Assembly (NCBI GenBank): GCA_000787465.1 | Contig: JSYX01000174.1 | Location: 1-17,826 of the forward strand | DNA: 17,826 bases | Source: Thermomucor indicae-seudaticae | Taxonomy: Eukaryota; Mucoromycota; Mucoromycetes; Mucorales; Lichtheimiaceae | Direction of reading: 5' to 3' | Shown: piece after piece, positions 10,204 to 16,830 of the stretch | Layout of the letters: every line of letters starts with the position of its first letter | Position numbering within the stretch: the first letter of the stretch is position 1 | Notes under the pieces: model-generated | Databases searched by the model: none | The model's input: the letters and a program-made list of their open reading frames with translations, nothing else | What the model was told of the DNA's origin: nothing | Position numbers and translations under genes: made by a program

Positions 10204-10890
10204 TTACGACGACGTTGTTGTTGATGATGATACTGGTGACGTTACAAAGAAAAACTGGAGTGAAAACTGCTTCGAATCCTGATCCCAATGTGTCCAGAAC
10301 TTTCCCGGTGCTCGATCCACTTCTTTACTTTGTACCTTGAAAGCAATCGTTTCGTACGGTTCAGCGGCAATCAGCAGGTACTGGTGGGCCTTGTTGGGTG
10401 CTTCGATCTTTTGTTCGTAGGCGGACATGAAACGGTGACGAGGAATGACATCGGCGGCAATTTGTGGATATTGTATCTGGAAGAGCAAACCCAATTGTCG
10501 AGTGACAGGATCGCGCACTTTGGTAACCCGATAACCAGGTCGACCAATCTTGATAATGTTGCGTTTGGGCATCACTGGCTTTGCTGGACCCACGGCTGGC
10601 TGAACGACCGCATTCTCTTTGGCTTCCCTGGCCGCACGTCGTGCGAGGTTCGTCTGATGCTTCTTGCCCTGGGTATGCGCCAAGTACGAGCCTTCGCTGG
10701 TATGCAGTGTCAAACATAATTTACACTCGTACGATCCCAAGTGATTCTTCATGAAATATGGATCTTTGGTAATGTCGATTGTCTCCAATGCAAGCTTGCG
10801 TAGACGCTCGCGACGATCAACGTTCGATTCAGACCATCCTGCGACACCACCGCTTCGGATCTTGCTGCCAACGCGATTCTGGAAATCCAT
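10204..10890 (-). CDS. SF3A2: Splicing factor 3A subunit 2 (SF3a66, Prp11)
   Basis: An uninterrupted frame of 228 aa, read from ATG at 10890 down to TAA at 10204-10206. The N-terminus MDFQNRVGSK is the conserved family start, so the in-frame ATG further upstream (11091) is rejected. Residues about 20-80 (RRERLRKLALETIDI, DPYFMKNHLGSYECKLC, SYLAHTQGKKHQTNLARR) hold the matrin-type C2H2 zinc finger. The C-terminal half (IIKIGRPGYRV, RHRFMSAYEQKIE, YLLIAAEPYETIAFKV, FWTHWDQDSKQFSLQF) is the SF3A2 core. The protein belongs to the SF3a complex of the U2 snRNP and helps U2 engage the branch site. It ends soon after the core with a Ser/Thr tail encoded by triplet-rich DNA and lacks the long proline-rich tail of animal SF3A2. 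It lacks introns, unlike its intron-rich neighbours. Confidence 0.96.
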   Translation of the reverse strand: MDFQNRVGSKIRSGGVAGWSESNVDRRERLRKLALETIDITKDPYFMKNHLGSYECKLCLTLHTSEGSYLAHTQGKKHQTNLARRAAREAKENAVVQPAVGPAKPVMPKRNIIKIGRPGYRVTKVRDPVTRQLGLLFQIQYPQIAADVIPRHRFMSAYEQKIEAPNKAHQYLLIAAEPYETIAFKVQSKEVDRAPGKFWTHWDQDSKQFSLQFFFVTSPVSSSTTTSS

Positions 10891-11200
10891 GCCGTATGAA
10901 TTGAAGAATAAGAAAAGGGTGAATGACTGCGGTAAGTGGACCAAATGCTGAAAAGTGCTGAGTTTAAAGAAAACTGGTTCAGCAGCGTCTTGACCAATAA
11001 TTACACGGAAGCAACTGCATACAGGTAGATCAAACGTGTTGTTAGAGGCTTCAATGGACGTTCCATAAGAATGAACGATTGATTTGACCAAGACTTTTGA
11101 TAATCATCGTTGTATCCAAAACGACTCATTATGTCATTGTCGTCGATCGGATTTGTACTCCTAATATGTATCTAACATGTATTCAGCCGAGGCCTCTCAA
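10891..11200. other. Upstream region of SF3A2
   Basis: This 310-bp stretch separates the SF3A2 start from the first repeat-unit element at 11201. The SF3A2 frame stays open on the minus strand to an ATG at 11091, but the added residues have no family match, so it is read as leader or promoter. No other gene was seen. SF3A2 and the U1 small gene diverge from this side. Confidence 0.4.
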
Positions 11201-11241
11201 ATTCTGATCATGGGGTCAACGCCTGCGCTGCTATTAATTAA
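11201..11241 (+). repeat. Orphan L block (L0), unit-end element
   Basis: This block contains GGTCAACGCCTGCGCTGCT followed by ATTAATTAA. It matches closely the sequences that end units U1 (12003-12043), U2 (13195-13235) and U3 (16218-16255). Here it stands before U1 with no unit in front of it. It is either the leftover end of a lost unit or a boundary element that flanks units on both sides. Confidence 0.7.
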
Positions 11242-11381
11242 CGATTATTGTTGTTGTCAAGTTGTCTCAATTTTGCTGTCGGGAAATTGATGCGTTTCCT
11301 CCTGGCGACAAACGTGTATGCAATTTGTTGTCTTTGTGTTCTGACGGCAAAAAGCTAAAGTCTTTCATCGGGCTCCAGTGG

Positions 11382-11462
11382 TGAGTCATGAGAATTGGGC
11401 GTCTTTCTTTCTTTATAGGATGGCTGACAACTTGTTTCATAAAGACGTACAAAAGTATAAAA
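11382..11462 (+). promoter_or_regulatory. U1 promoter cassette: TGAGTCA, CTTT tract, TATAAAA
   Basis: TGAGTCA (AP-1/Gcn4-type half-palindrome, followed by T) is at 11382-11388. A short CTTT tract ends in TATAG at 11418, CTGACAA is at 11424-11430 and TATAAAA at 11456-11462. The TATA box starts 38 nt before the ATG, so the predicted leader is only a few nucleotides. The same order recurs in U2-U4. Confidence 0.6.
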
Positions 11463-11493
11463 GAAGACCGACTTTCGGCGTGTTGCTTTCATC

Positions 11494-11793
11494 ATGACAA
11501 TAATGGATTCGACACCTATTTACCTCTGTGGATCAAACCTGGAGTCAAGGAGCGACGGTGTATTAGCTCAGAGTAGCGCAGCTTTGGGTCAATCTTCGTT
11601 ACCAGCCCCAGCAGCTCAGCAGCGCCGAGGCGGGGACAGACGTCGAGCTAGAACAAAGCAAGATCCTAACACCCCGCGCTATCACTACCCTGTTTTTCCT
11701 ATTGGTCCTCCAGGTACTCCCGCTCCGCCGCCGCCTCCTCCTCCTCCCCCTCCTTCTAGGAATCGCTTCCGTCCCCGAAAGTACTGTAAGTAG
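11494..11793 (+). CDS. U1 small basic proline-rich protein (99 aa)
   Basis: No known family is recognised. The frame starts at MTIMDSTPI, shared with the other units, and ends RPRKYCK. It has a Gln/Arg-rich middle (AQQRRGGDRRRART) and then FPIGPPGTP and a run of ten prolines. No signal peptide or membrane segment is visible. A GTAAGT donor-like site at 11786 with a TTCATAG acceptor at 11843 would remove 58 nt and replace the last three residues with an 18-residue tail ending at TGA 11897-11899 (115 aa in total). Both ends are possible. The promoter cassette lies directly upstream and an AATAAA at 11967. A second ATG three codons in has A at -3 and G at +4 and could also serve as start. The presence of four paralogues with a conserved start supports a real gene; function is unknown. 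Confidence 0.6.
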   Translation: MTIMDSTPIYLCGSNLESRSDGVLAQSSAALGQSSLPAPAAQQRRGGDRRRARTKQDPNTPRYHYPVFPIGPPGTPAPPPPPPPPPPSRNRFRPRKYCK

Positions 11794-11843
11794 CAATCAC
11801 TGATGTAGCACTTATCCACGCCTCACCTGGTATATATTCATAG
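11786..11843 (+). other. Candidate 58-nt intron at the 3' end of the U1 ORF
   Basis: GTAAGTAG begins the segment and TTCATAG ends it; the size is typical of introns in the neighbouring genes. The same segment is present in U2 (13034-13097), U3 (16018-16076) and U4 (16666-16723). In U2 the matching acceptor ATAG reads ATGG and the next AG is 6 nt downstream. Reading through the segment gives an early stop instead. Confidence 0.5.
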
Positions 11844-12046
11844 CTCTAGCTAGCAATGTGACCCCGCGTCTGTGTCGTGGCCCAGAAAGCGCCCCTTGAA
11901 AGTGTTCTTCAGAACTGAATATATGACTTGTTCTTCCTTCCACCCACACGTAATATCGGATAGCCAAATAAATCTGTTGTACTTTTGTTGATCGCTTGCC
12001 AAATACTGTTCATGAAGTCAACGCCTGCGCTGCTACTAATTAATGG

Positions 12047-12563
12047 GTAGTAATTGGACTGGTACAAAATTGTATCTACCATTTTGAATCATGGATGATG
12101 CCCCCTTATTCTGAATGCTATTGGTTCATAATACAGTGAGAGCCTATATTTTAAACCATCGCGTTGTCCGAAAAAAGTGCCTAAGCAGTTTCCTTGGAAA
12201 TCTCGCACTAATCATTCTTGATCTGCTGCCCAAACGCGACCCTGACATGGTCTGTTGCCAGCACCGTTTAGACGATCACGTCAGTAACATTCGCATGAAT
12301 TAAAATATATGGCGTTATTTTTTCATATATGCCGCTCGCTAATCAAGAAGTTGGGCGCTTTTTGCTTGGTTAGAACACGTTGTATGTTTGGGTATTTGAA
12401 GGCCAAAAGTCTATATATCTCTGAATCTGCTTAGATAAACATAACCCAAATGAATTCACAAGAAACTTCGTATGTCAAAGTCCAAAATCTGAAATGACAA
12501 CTTTGGAAGCTTTTGTTGCGTAGGAAATTGTATTAAAAGCTGGTACTAAATTGTACTGCGGAG
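12047..12563. other. Spacer between U1 and U2, flanked by 16-bp direct repeats
   Basis: No gene is recognised; a 62-codon frame at 12115-12303 has no known motif. Near its two ends the spacer carries CTGGTACAAAATTGTA (12059-12074) and the same 16-mer with one change (12540-12555). This suggests an inserted segment or a local duplication, but no terminal inverted repeats or element genes were seen. Confidence 0.4.
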
Positions 12564-12671
12564 CCATTAATAATGTCAGTTTTGTTGTCAGGAAATGGAG
12601 GTGTCACCTCTTAGCACAAACGTATATGACGGTAAAATAGCATTTTAAGACTTCCATCGGCCCCCCAGTGG

Positions 12672-12764
12672 TGAGTCATGAGAACTGAGTGTCTTTCTTT
12701 CTTTCTTTCTTTCTTTATAGGACGGCTGACAAGTTGTTTCATAAAGAAGTACAAGGATATAAAG
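12672..12764 (+). promoter_or_regulatory. U2 promoter cassette
   Basis: TGAGTCA is at 12672-12678, followed by the longest CTTT tract of the family (about six repeats) ending TATAG at 12720. CTGACAA starts at 12726 and the TATA box, here TATAAAG, at 12758, 35 nt before the ATG at 12793. Confidence 0.55.
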
Positions 12765-12792
12765 GCCAACTTTCGGCGTGTTGCTTTCCATC

Positions 12793-13056
12793 ATGACAAT
12801 AACGGATTCGACACCTATCGACGTCTGGCGCTTTACCCAATTTTTATCAAACTTGGAGTCAAGAAGCAACGGTATTTCAGCTCAGCAGCGACGACGACCC
12901 CGAGAGACATATCGAGCCCGAGCAAATCCCTACCCTACTCCTCCTCATACTCCTTATCCTACTCCTCCTCGTACTCCTGTTCCTCCTCCTCGTCCTCAGA
13001 ATCCCGCGCATCCCCGAAGGTGGGAACGGTATTGTAAGCAGTCATCATCGATGTAG
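12793..13056 (+). CDS. U2 small basic proline-rich protein (87 aa)
   Basis: This is the second member of the family. It starts MTITDSTPIDVW; the internal second Met of the other copies is Thr here. It has an arginine-rich middle (QQRRRPRETYRARA) and a Tyr/Pro/Thr repeat zone (NPYPTPPHTPYPTPPRTP) before RRWERYCK. The DVW motif near residue 10 and the YCK/LCK end are shared with U3. No hydrophobic segment is visible. A GTAAGC donor-like site at 13034 could splice to AG at 13097 and would then extend the protein into downstream sequence; without splicing it ends at TAG 13054-13056. Function is unknown. The start is fixed by alignment with the other copies, although the frame is open with another ATG at 12778. 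Confidence 0.55.
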   Translation: MTITDSTPIDVWRFTQFLSNLESRSNGISAQQRRRPRETYRARANPYPTPPHTPYPTPPRTPVPPPRPQNPAHPRRWERYCKQSSSM

Positions 13057-13240
13057 CACCTATTCACATCTCACCTGGTGTATATTTATGGAACTAGTTG
13101 GCAACGCAACTGTTTCGACATCTTTTGAGCTCCCATACACATGTAATATTGGATTGCTAAATAAATCGGTTGTTCTTTCTTGATCGTCTGCCAAATACTA
13201 ATCATGAGGTCAACACCTGCGCTGCTATTGATTAATAACA

Positions 13241-13441
13241 TGAGCTGTTTGCCGTGCGGGTCACCAAAATTGTTATCAGCTTTTCACTCTTCACACTGCT
13301 GCCGGCATCTTTCGTGGTGCTTCACGATGATCATCCTGCTTCGGTACAATCGACATTACAACTGCAAAAAACACTTATTCTACCAGCAATGCTCTTCTTG
13401 ACAGTCCAGTAAAGGCTTTATTTTGCTTAAATTGACTTTAT
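13241..13441. other. Short spacer downstream of U2
   Basis: No gene was seen. Its right end holds two TTTATT sequences (13417-13422, 13437-13442), which are AATAAA on the minus strand and fit the poly(A) region of the Ndc10-like pseudogene. The 10-mer TCCAGTAAAG at 13405-13414 recurs at 15358-15367 on the other side of that pseudogene. Confidence 0.4.
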
Positions 13442-15292
13442 TTATCGCGAGAACAAAAGATCGACTTTCTCATTCAATTGAGCTAGACTCACACCCAGGC
13501 TGGCTTGTCTGTCTTGAGCCATAGCTGCCGCCGTTTGCTCGCTTATACCGTTCGCGCAGCACATTGCTTGATCGCATTGATGATCTTGAACCGCCGGCTG
13601 AAAGAACTTGCGATCATCGTTTTGCCACTTTGTTCGCCTTCGTCGTTCTAACTCGCTGACTGACTGCATATCCACCCGCAAGACCAACTGACCACCGACT
13701 TGATCCCGCGACTCATCTTGTACACCAGAGGACTATCTGTTGCGCGACTGATATCACTTTGGCTGCTGTCACCGTGCTCGGGTGTTGGTGTCGACGGTCG
13801 AGGTATGGATGAGGTGGTTGAGACTCGGAACTGGATGGCCAGTTGATGCTGTGGTTGACTGTTGGGCGTCCAGAAGCCACATCGGGAACGTTGTTCTTTT
13901 TTTTTTTTCGACAAGTCATTCTGTATCGCTGACAGTCGAGTCATCATCTCGTTTTGCATCGTGGTCAACCTCTGCTCCAAGAAAGGCATTGCTCGCTGTA
14001 GCAATAAAATCTTGAGTCGTATCATTTTCCGCGATTGAACGCTCCAAATCACTGTTACAAGCAAAGTCGGTATCGGCCAATAGGCGGTAATGCATAAAGC
14101 ATAAACGCTCACCTCTTGAATTGTTGATATATAGAATCACGGAAGATCTGGTGGATGATGCGGATGTCTTTGTTGCACGGAGACTGAGTCTTGCAGAAAA
14201 GTCGCTCGAGGAACGTCAAGTAACCCCAGCAATTTGGTTCGGTTGGATCTTGTCGAGCCGGTATTCGACCTGCGGAAATATCTTGCGTCGCAGTTCATCG
14301 GGAGGGTACGCTGTTGTGCGTGCGGCAAGAAATGGCCTTGTTGGGCGGGAAAGCCAGCTAAGACGCGCATGACTTTACGGCGAAGACTGGTGAGATATGC
14401 GCCGCTCATTGTGGTGTTATTCCAGCGTCCCAGTCTCCTAATTGGCGCCTTGTCGGCGCGCCATCACTATCGGCCTTCTTGGACGATACAATCCCGCAAT
14501 GCTCAAATATTTCATCGATCACCCGAAGCTGCTGCTAGTCCGATATCTCGTCCTTGTTGGTTGCGTGCGGCAAAGTGCTTTTGAGCACTTGGATAGCGTA
14601 CCAGTCTTGGTTGGTCGTGGAGTTGGGAAATGGCCCGTTCTCGATATGCCAACGCCAACGACATGAAGGGATACATACACCTCGACACGGACATTCCGGA
14701 CAATCTCTAATTGGCCATGCTCGTTGGTTTTTTCCTTGTTTGATGATCATCATTAAGGCGTGGCAAGTTGTATGGCCTTCTTGTTCGAGCTCGACGCTGT
14801 GCATGTCCGGCAGCGTTGCCTTGCAAACCGATTCGCTTCGTAGCAAGCAATATTGCGAAAGTAGAAACGCCAGAGCATTGCGCTTTATTCTTGGAAAAAT
14901 AGTAGTCGACTATTTGCGCACCTTGGGCTACCATGGAGTATCCATCCGTCAAAGTACCTAGCGCTCGATCTTTGTAACTCTCCGGACGCTGTTTCTCTTT
15001 ACGACTGTACACGAGCTCAACGTGTACGATCCATGACCTACCAGTTCATACGATCAGCTGAGTCCTTTTGCAAACTGCTTATTGTTTCTTACGTCGTCTT
15101 TTAGAGAACTCGCCATAAACAATGTAGCGCGACTTTACTGGTTGGCCGGGCAGCTTTCTGTCCCACAATGTACGGCTTCTTTTGATAGGTCTTTTGGGCG
15201 CTTTTTGGTCGTTCTTGACGAGCTTCCTAGCGAGTCTCAGTCATGGATTCACGCATTTCCATAGCAGATCGAGCAGTGGATGATGAAGCCAT
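13442..15292 (-). pseudogene. Decayed Ndc10-like (NDC10_II) / GCR1_C protein gene, Crypton-related
   Basis: Read on the minus strand from ATG at 15292, the frame starts MASSSTARSAMEM and hits TAG at 15227-15229 (codon 22), continuing as EARQERPKSAQKTYQKKP. Further collinear pieces lie in shifting frames: DRALGTLTDGYSMV (near 14950), TLPDMHSVELEQEG (near 14800), FPNSTTNQDWYAIQVLK (near 14600), LRVIDEIFEHCGIVSSKK (near 14500), AYLTSLRRKVMRVLAGF (near 14380), PPDELRRKIFPQVEYRLDK (near 14280), LLLQRAMPFLEQRL (near 14010), YKMSRGIKSV (near 13720) and ELERRRRTKW...DRKFF (13600-13660). The order matches fungal proteins with a centromere-protein Ndc10-type DNA-binding core and a C-terminal GCR1_C domain, a lineage derived from Crypton tyrosine recombinases. 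Several frameshifts and stops and a short N-terminal third mark it as dead. It sits between U2 and U3 and opposes them in direction. Confidence 0.8.
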
Positions 15293-15582
15293 ATTTTGAA
15301 CCTATTAATATGTCCAAAGTCGACAGATACTAGCATCCGTGGTTGGTCATGTAGACATCCAGTAAAGTAACGGCAAAGACTTGATAGGGTCAGGAACATT
15401 TATTACGTAAACTTGATACGACATGAGCCAATGTAATATGGTCGGCTTAAGCAATAAATCTCTTGTTAGACGAGTCATTGACCACAGCTTCGAAAACTTT
15501 ATCCACGTGCGTGTAGAACATCTCTAAAATTCGAAATGTGTCGTAGAACGTTCTTCGCTTTGTGAGCCGAAGATTGTGTAAT
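15293..15582. other. Spacer upstream of U3, with possible decayed unit end
   Basis: No gene was recognised. The segment at 15432-15465 resembles the 3' end of the repeat units, and TCCAGTAAAG at 15358-15367 repeats a 10-mer found at 13405-13414. Confidence 0.35.
15432..15465 (+). repeat. Possible decayed 3' end of a lost family unit
   Basis: TGTAATATGG, a short gap, then AATAAATCTCTTGT resembles the poly(A) region of U2 (GTAATATTGG...AATAAATCGGTTGT) and U4. No matching ORF or promoter remains in front of it, because the pseudogene occupies that position. Confidence 0.35.
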
Positions 15583-15687
15583 GTGTTTTCGTTGTCAATT
15601 TTGTTGTCAGAAAGTTGATGTATCACCTCTTGAAGCAAACGTGTATGACGGCACAAAGCATTTTGAGACTCCCACAGGGTCTAGTGG

Positions 15688-15777
15688 TGAGTCATGAGAA
15701 CTGGATGTTTTTCTTTCTTTCTTTCTTTATAGGATCGCTGACAACTTGTTTGATAAAGACGTACAAAAAGTATAAAA
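15688..15777 (+). promoter_or_regulatory. U3 promoter cassette
   Basis: TGAGTCA is at 15688-15694, the CTTT tract ends in TATAG at 15732, CTGACAA starts at 15738, and TATAAAA is at 15771-15777, 39 nt before the ATG. Confidence 0.6.
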
Positions 15778-15809
15778 GACGACCAACTTTCGGCGTGTTG
15801 CTTTTCATC

Positions 15810-16025
15810 ATGACAATAATGGATTCTACACCTATTGACGTCTGGGGATGTACCCAACTTTCCATCACGGAGCCAAGAAGCAACGGTCAGCAGCGCCGAC
15901 ACCGAGAGAAATGTGGAGCCCTAGCAAGTTCCTACCCTGGTTATCCTCCTCGTACTCCTACTCCTGTTCCTCGTCCTCGTCCTTCGACTCCGCGTCCCCG
16001 AAAGTGGGAAGCATTGTGTAAGTAG
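15810..16025 (+). CDS. U3 small basic proline-rich protein (71 aa)
   Basis: This is the third member of the family. It starts MTIMDSTPIDVWGCTQ, continues with QQRRHREKC, and has a proline/arginine zone with TP and RP repeats (PPRTPTPVPRPRPSTP) before RPRKWEALCK. The frame is open further upstream, but the start is set by the shared MTIMDST and the TATA box 39 nt before it. Use of the candidate intron at 16018-16076 would create a stop at the junction and remove only the last two residues. No signal peptide or domain is seen and function is unknown. Confidence 0.55.
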   Translation: MTIMDSTPIDVWGCTQLSITEPRSNGQQRRHREKCGALASSYPGYPPRTPTPVPRPRPSTPRPRKWEALCK

Positions 16026-16362
16026 TCATTATTGATGTAGCACCAATTCCACATCTCACCTGGTGTATACCCATAGAAATAGTTAGCCGCGTCTGTTTCG
16101 TGGCCCCCTTGAAAGTGTTCTTCAGAACTGAATATATGGCTTGCTTCTCGGTATATCTGACACCTTTTTTAGCTTGCGAAATAAATCGGCTGTACTTTTT
16201 TGTTGATCGCTTGCCAAATACTGTTCATGAGGTCAGCTCCTGCTGCTATTCGTTAACGATATGTTTTCATTGTCAAGCTGTGTCCATTTTGTTGTCAGGA
16301 AATTGAAGAACCTCTCTATGATGGCAAAACGGATTTTTAAGATTTGCATATGGTCCCAGTGG

Positions 16363-16454
16363 TGAGTCATGAGAACCGGGTATCTGTCTTCCTTTCTTTC
16401 TTTTTTATAGCATGGCTGACAACTCGATTCATAAAGAAGAACAAAGGTATAAAA
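16363..16454 (+). promoter_or_regulatory. U4 promoter cassette
   Basis: TGAGTCA is at 16363-16369, the pyrimidine tract ends in TATAG at 16410, CTGACAA starts at 16416, and TATAAAA is at 16448-16454, 38 nt before the ATG. Confidence 0.6.
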
Positions 16455-16485
16455 GTAGACCAACTTCTGGCGTGCTCCTTTCATC

Positions 16486-16683
16486 ATGACAATAATGGAT
16501 CCCTCAAACTTCTTCAAGTCAGCCCCAGCTGCTCAGCAGCGCCAATCCCAAGACAGAGGTCGAGCTCGACAAAGACAATGCCCAGATTTTCCTTATCCAA
16601 TAGGTCCTCCCGTTCCGCCTACTCCTCCACCTCCTCCTACTTCTCCACAGCGCTTCCCGCGTAGGGTAAGTACTCGTCATTGA
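16486..16683 (+). CDS. U4 small basic proline-rich protein (65 aa)
   Basis: This is the fourth member of the family and the shortest. It starts MTIMDPSNFF, then has SAPAAQQRQSQDRGRARQR and FPYPIGPPVPPTPPPPPTSP, both close to the corresponding parts of U1. The candidate intron at 16666-16723 would end the protein as RRH instead of RRVSTRH. The residues after MTIMD differ from the other three copies because the segment encoding STPI is replaced. No signal peptide, membrane segment or known domain is seen; function is unknown. Confidence 0.55.
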   Translation: MTIMDPSNFFKSAPAAQQRQSQDRGRARQRQCPDFPYPIGPPVPPTPPPPPTSPQRFPRRVSTRH

Positions 16684-16830
16684 TGTAGCACCTACTCACA
16701 CCTCACCGGGTATATATTCATAGCACTAGTTAGCCGCGTCTGTTTCGACATCTTTTTAGTTTCCATACACGCGTAATATCGGATTACTAAATAAATCTAT
16801 TGTATCTACTTTGGTGAGTGATCAACAAAG

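Larger units (their letters stand above)
11242..12043 (+). repeat. Repeat unit U1 of the small proline-rich gene family
   Basis: U1 is one of four related units. It shares with the others an upstream part (GTTGTCAGGAAATTGA-like sequence near 11270-11295), the promoter cassette, the MTIMD start, the element after the ORF that begins GTAAGTAG and contains TGATGTAGCAC, the AATAAA signal (11967-11972), the GATCGCTTGCCAAATACTG sequence behind it, and the L block. Its 3' region around 11890-11935 matches U3, not U2 or U4. Confidence 0.85.
12564..13235 (+). repeat. Repeat unit U2 of the small proline-rich gene family
   Basis: U2 begins with TTTTGTTGTCAGGAAATGG and carries the full promoter cassette, ORF, GTAAGC element, AATAAA (13160-13165) and L block (13195-13235). 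Its 3' region (TTTCGACATCTTTT, then CATACAC and GTAATATTGGATT) resembles U4, while its ORF body is closest to U3. Confidence 0.85.
15583..16255 (+). repeat. Repeat unit U3 of the small proline-rich gene family
   Basis: U3 begins with TTGTCAATTTTGTTGTCAG, carries the complete set of family elements and ends with an L block at 16218-16255. AATAAA is at 16180-16185. It shares CCCCTTGAAAGTGTTCTTCA (16107-16126) with U1 but its ORF body with U2. U4 follows directly, so U3 and U4 are true head-to-tail neighbours. Confidence 0.85.
16256..16830 (+). repeat. Repeat unit U4 of the small proline-rich gene family
   Basis: U4 starts directly after the U3 L block with TTCATTGTCAAGC and TTGTTGTCAGGAAATTGA. 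AATAAA is at 16790-16795. It diverges soon after the poly(A) signal and has no L block, so the array is truncated on this side or ends here. Its 3' region matches U2 and its ORF body is closest to U1. Confidence 0.85.

Noticed and set aside
10891..11091. N-terminal extension of SF3A2 to an upstream in-frame ATG
   Set aside because: The added residues match nothing in the family, while MDFQNRVGSK at 10890 is the conserved start.
14121..14961. Several plus-strand open frames of 74-135 codons in the U2-U3 interval
   Set aside because: They lie antisense to the decayed Ndc10-like gene and have no motifs of their own.
16100..16306. A 68-codon plus-strand frame spanning the end of U3 and the start of U4
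   Set aside because: It runs through the poly(A) signal and L block of U3 and is not open in the other units.
11242..16830. The repeat units as copies of a small transposon (MITE)
   Set aside because: No terminal inverted repeats or target-site duplications were found at unit ends, the copies are all in one orientation at one locus, and each carries gene-like signals. A genome-wide search could still change this.
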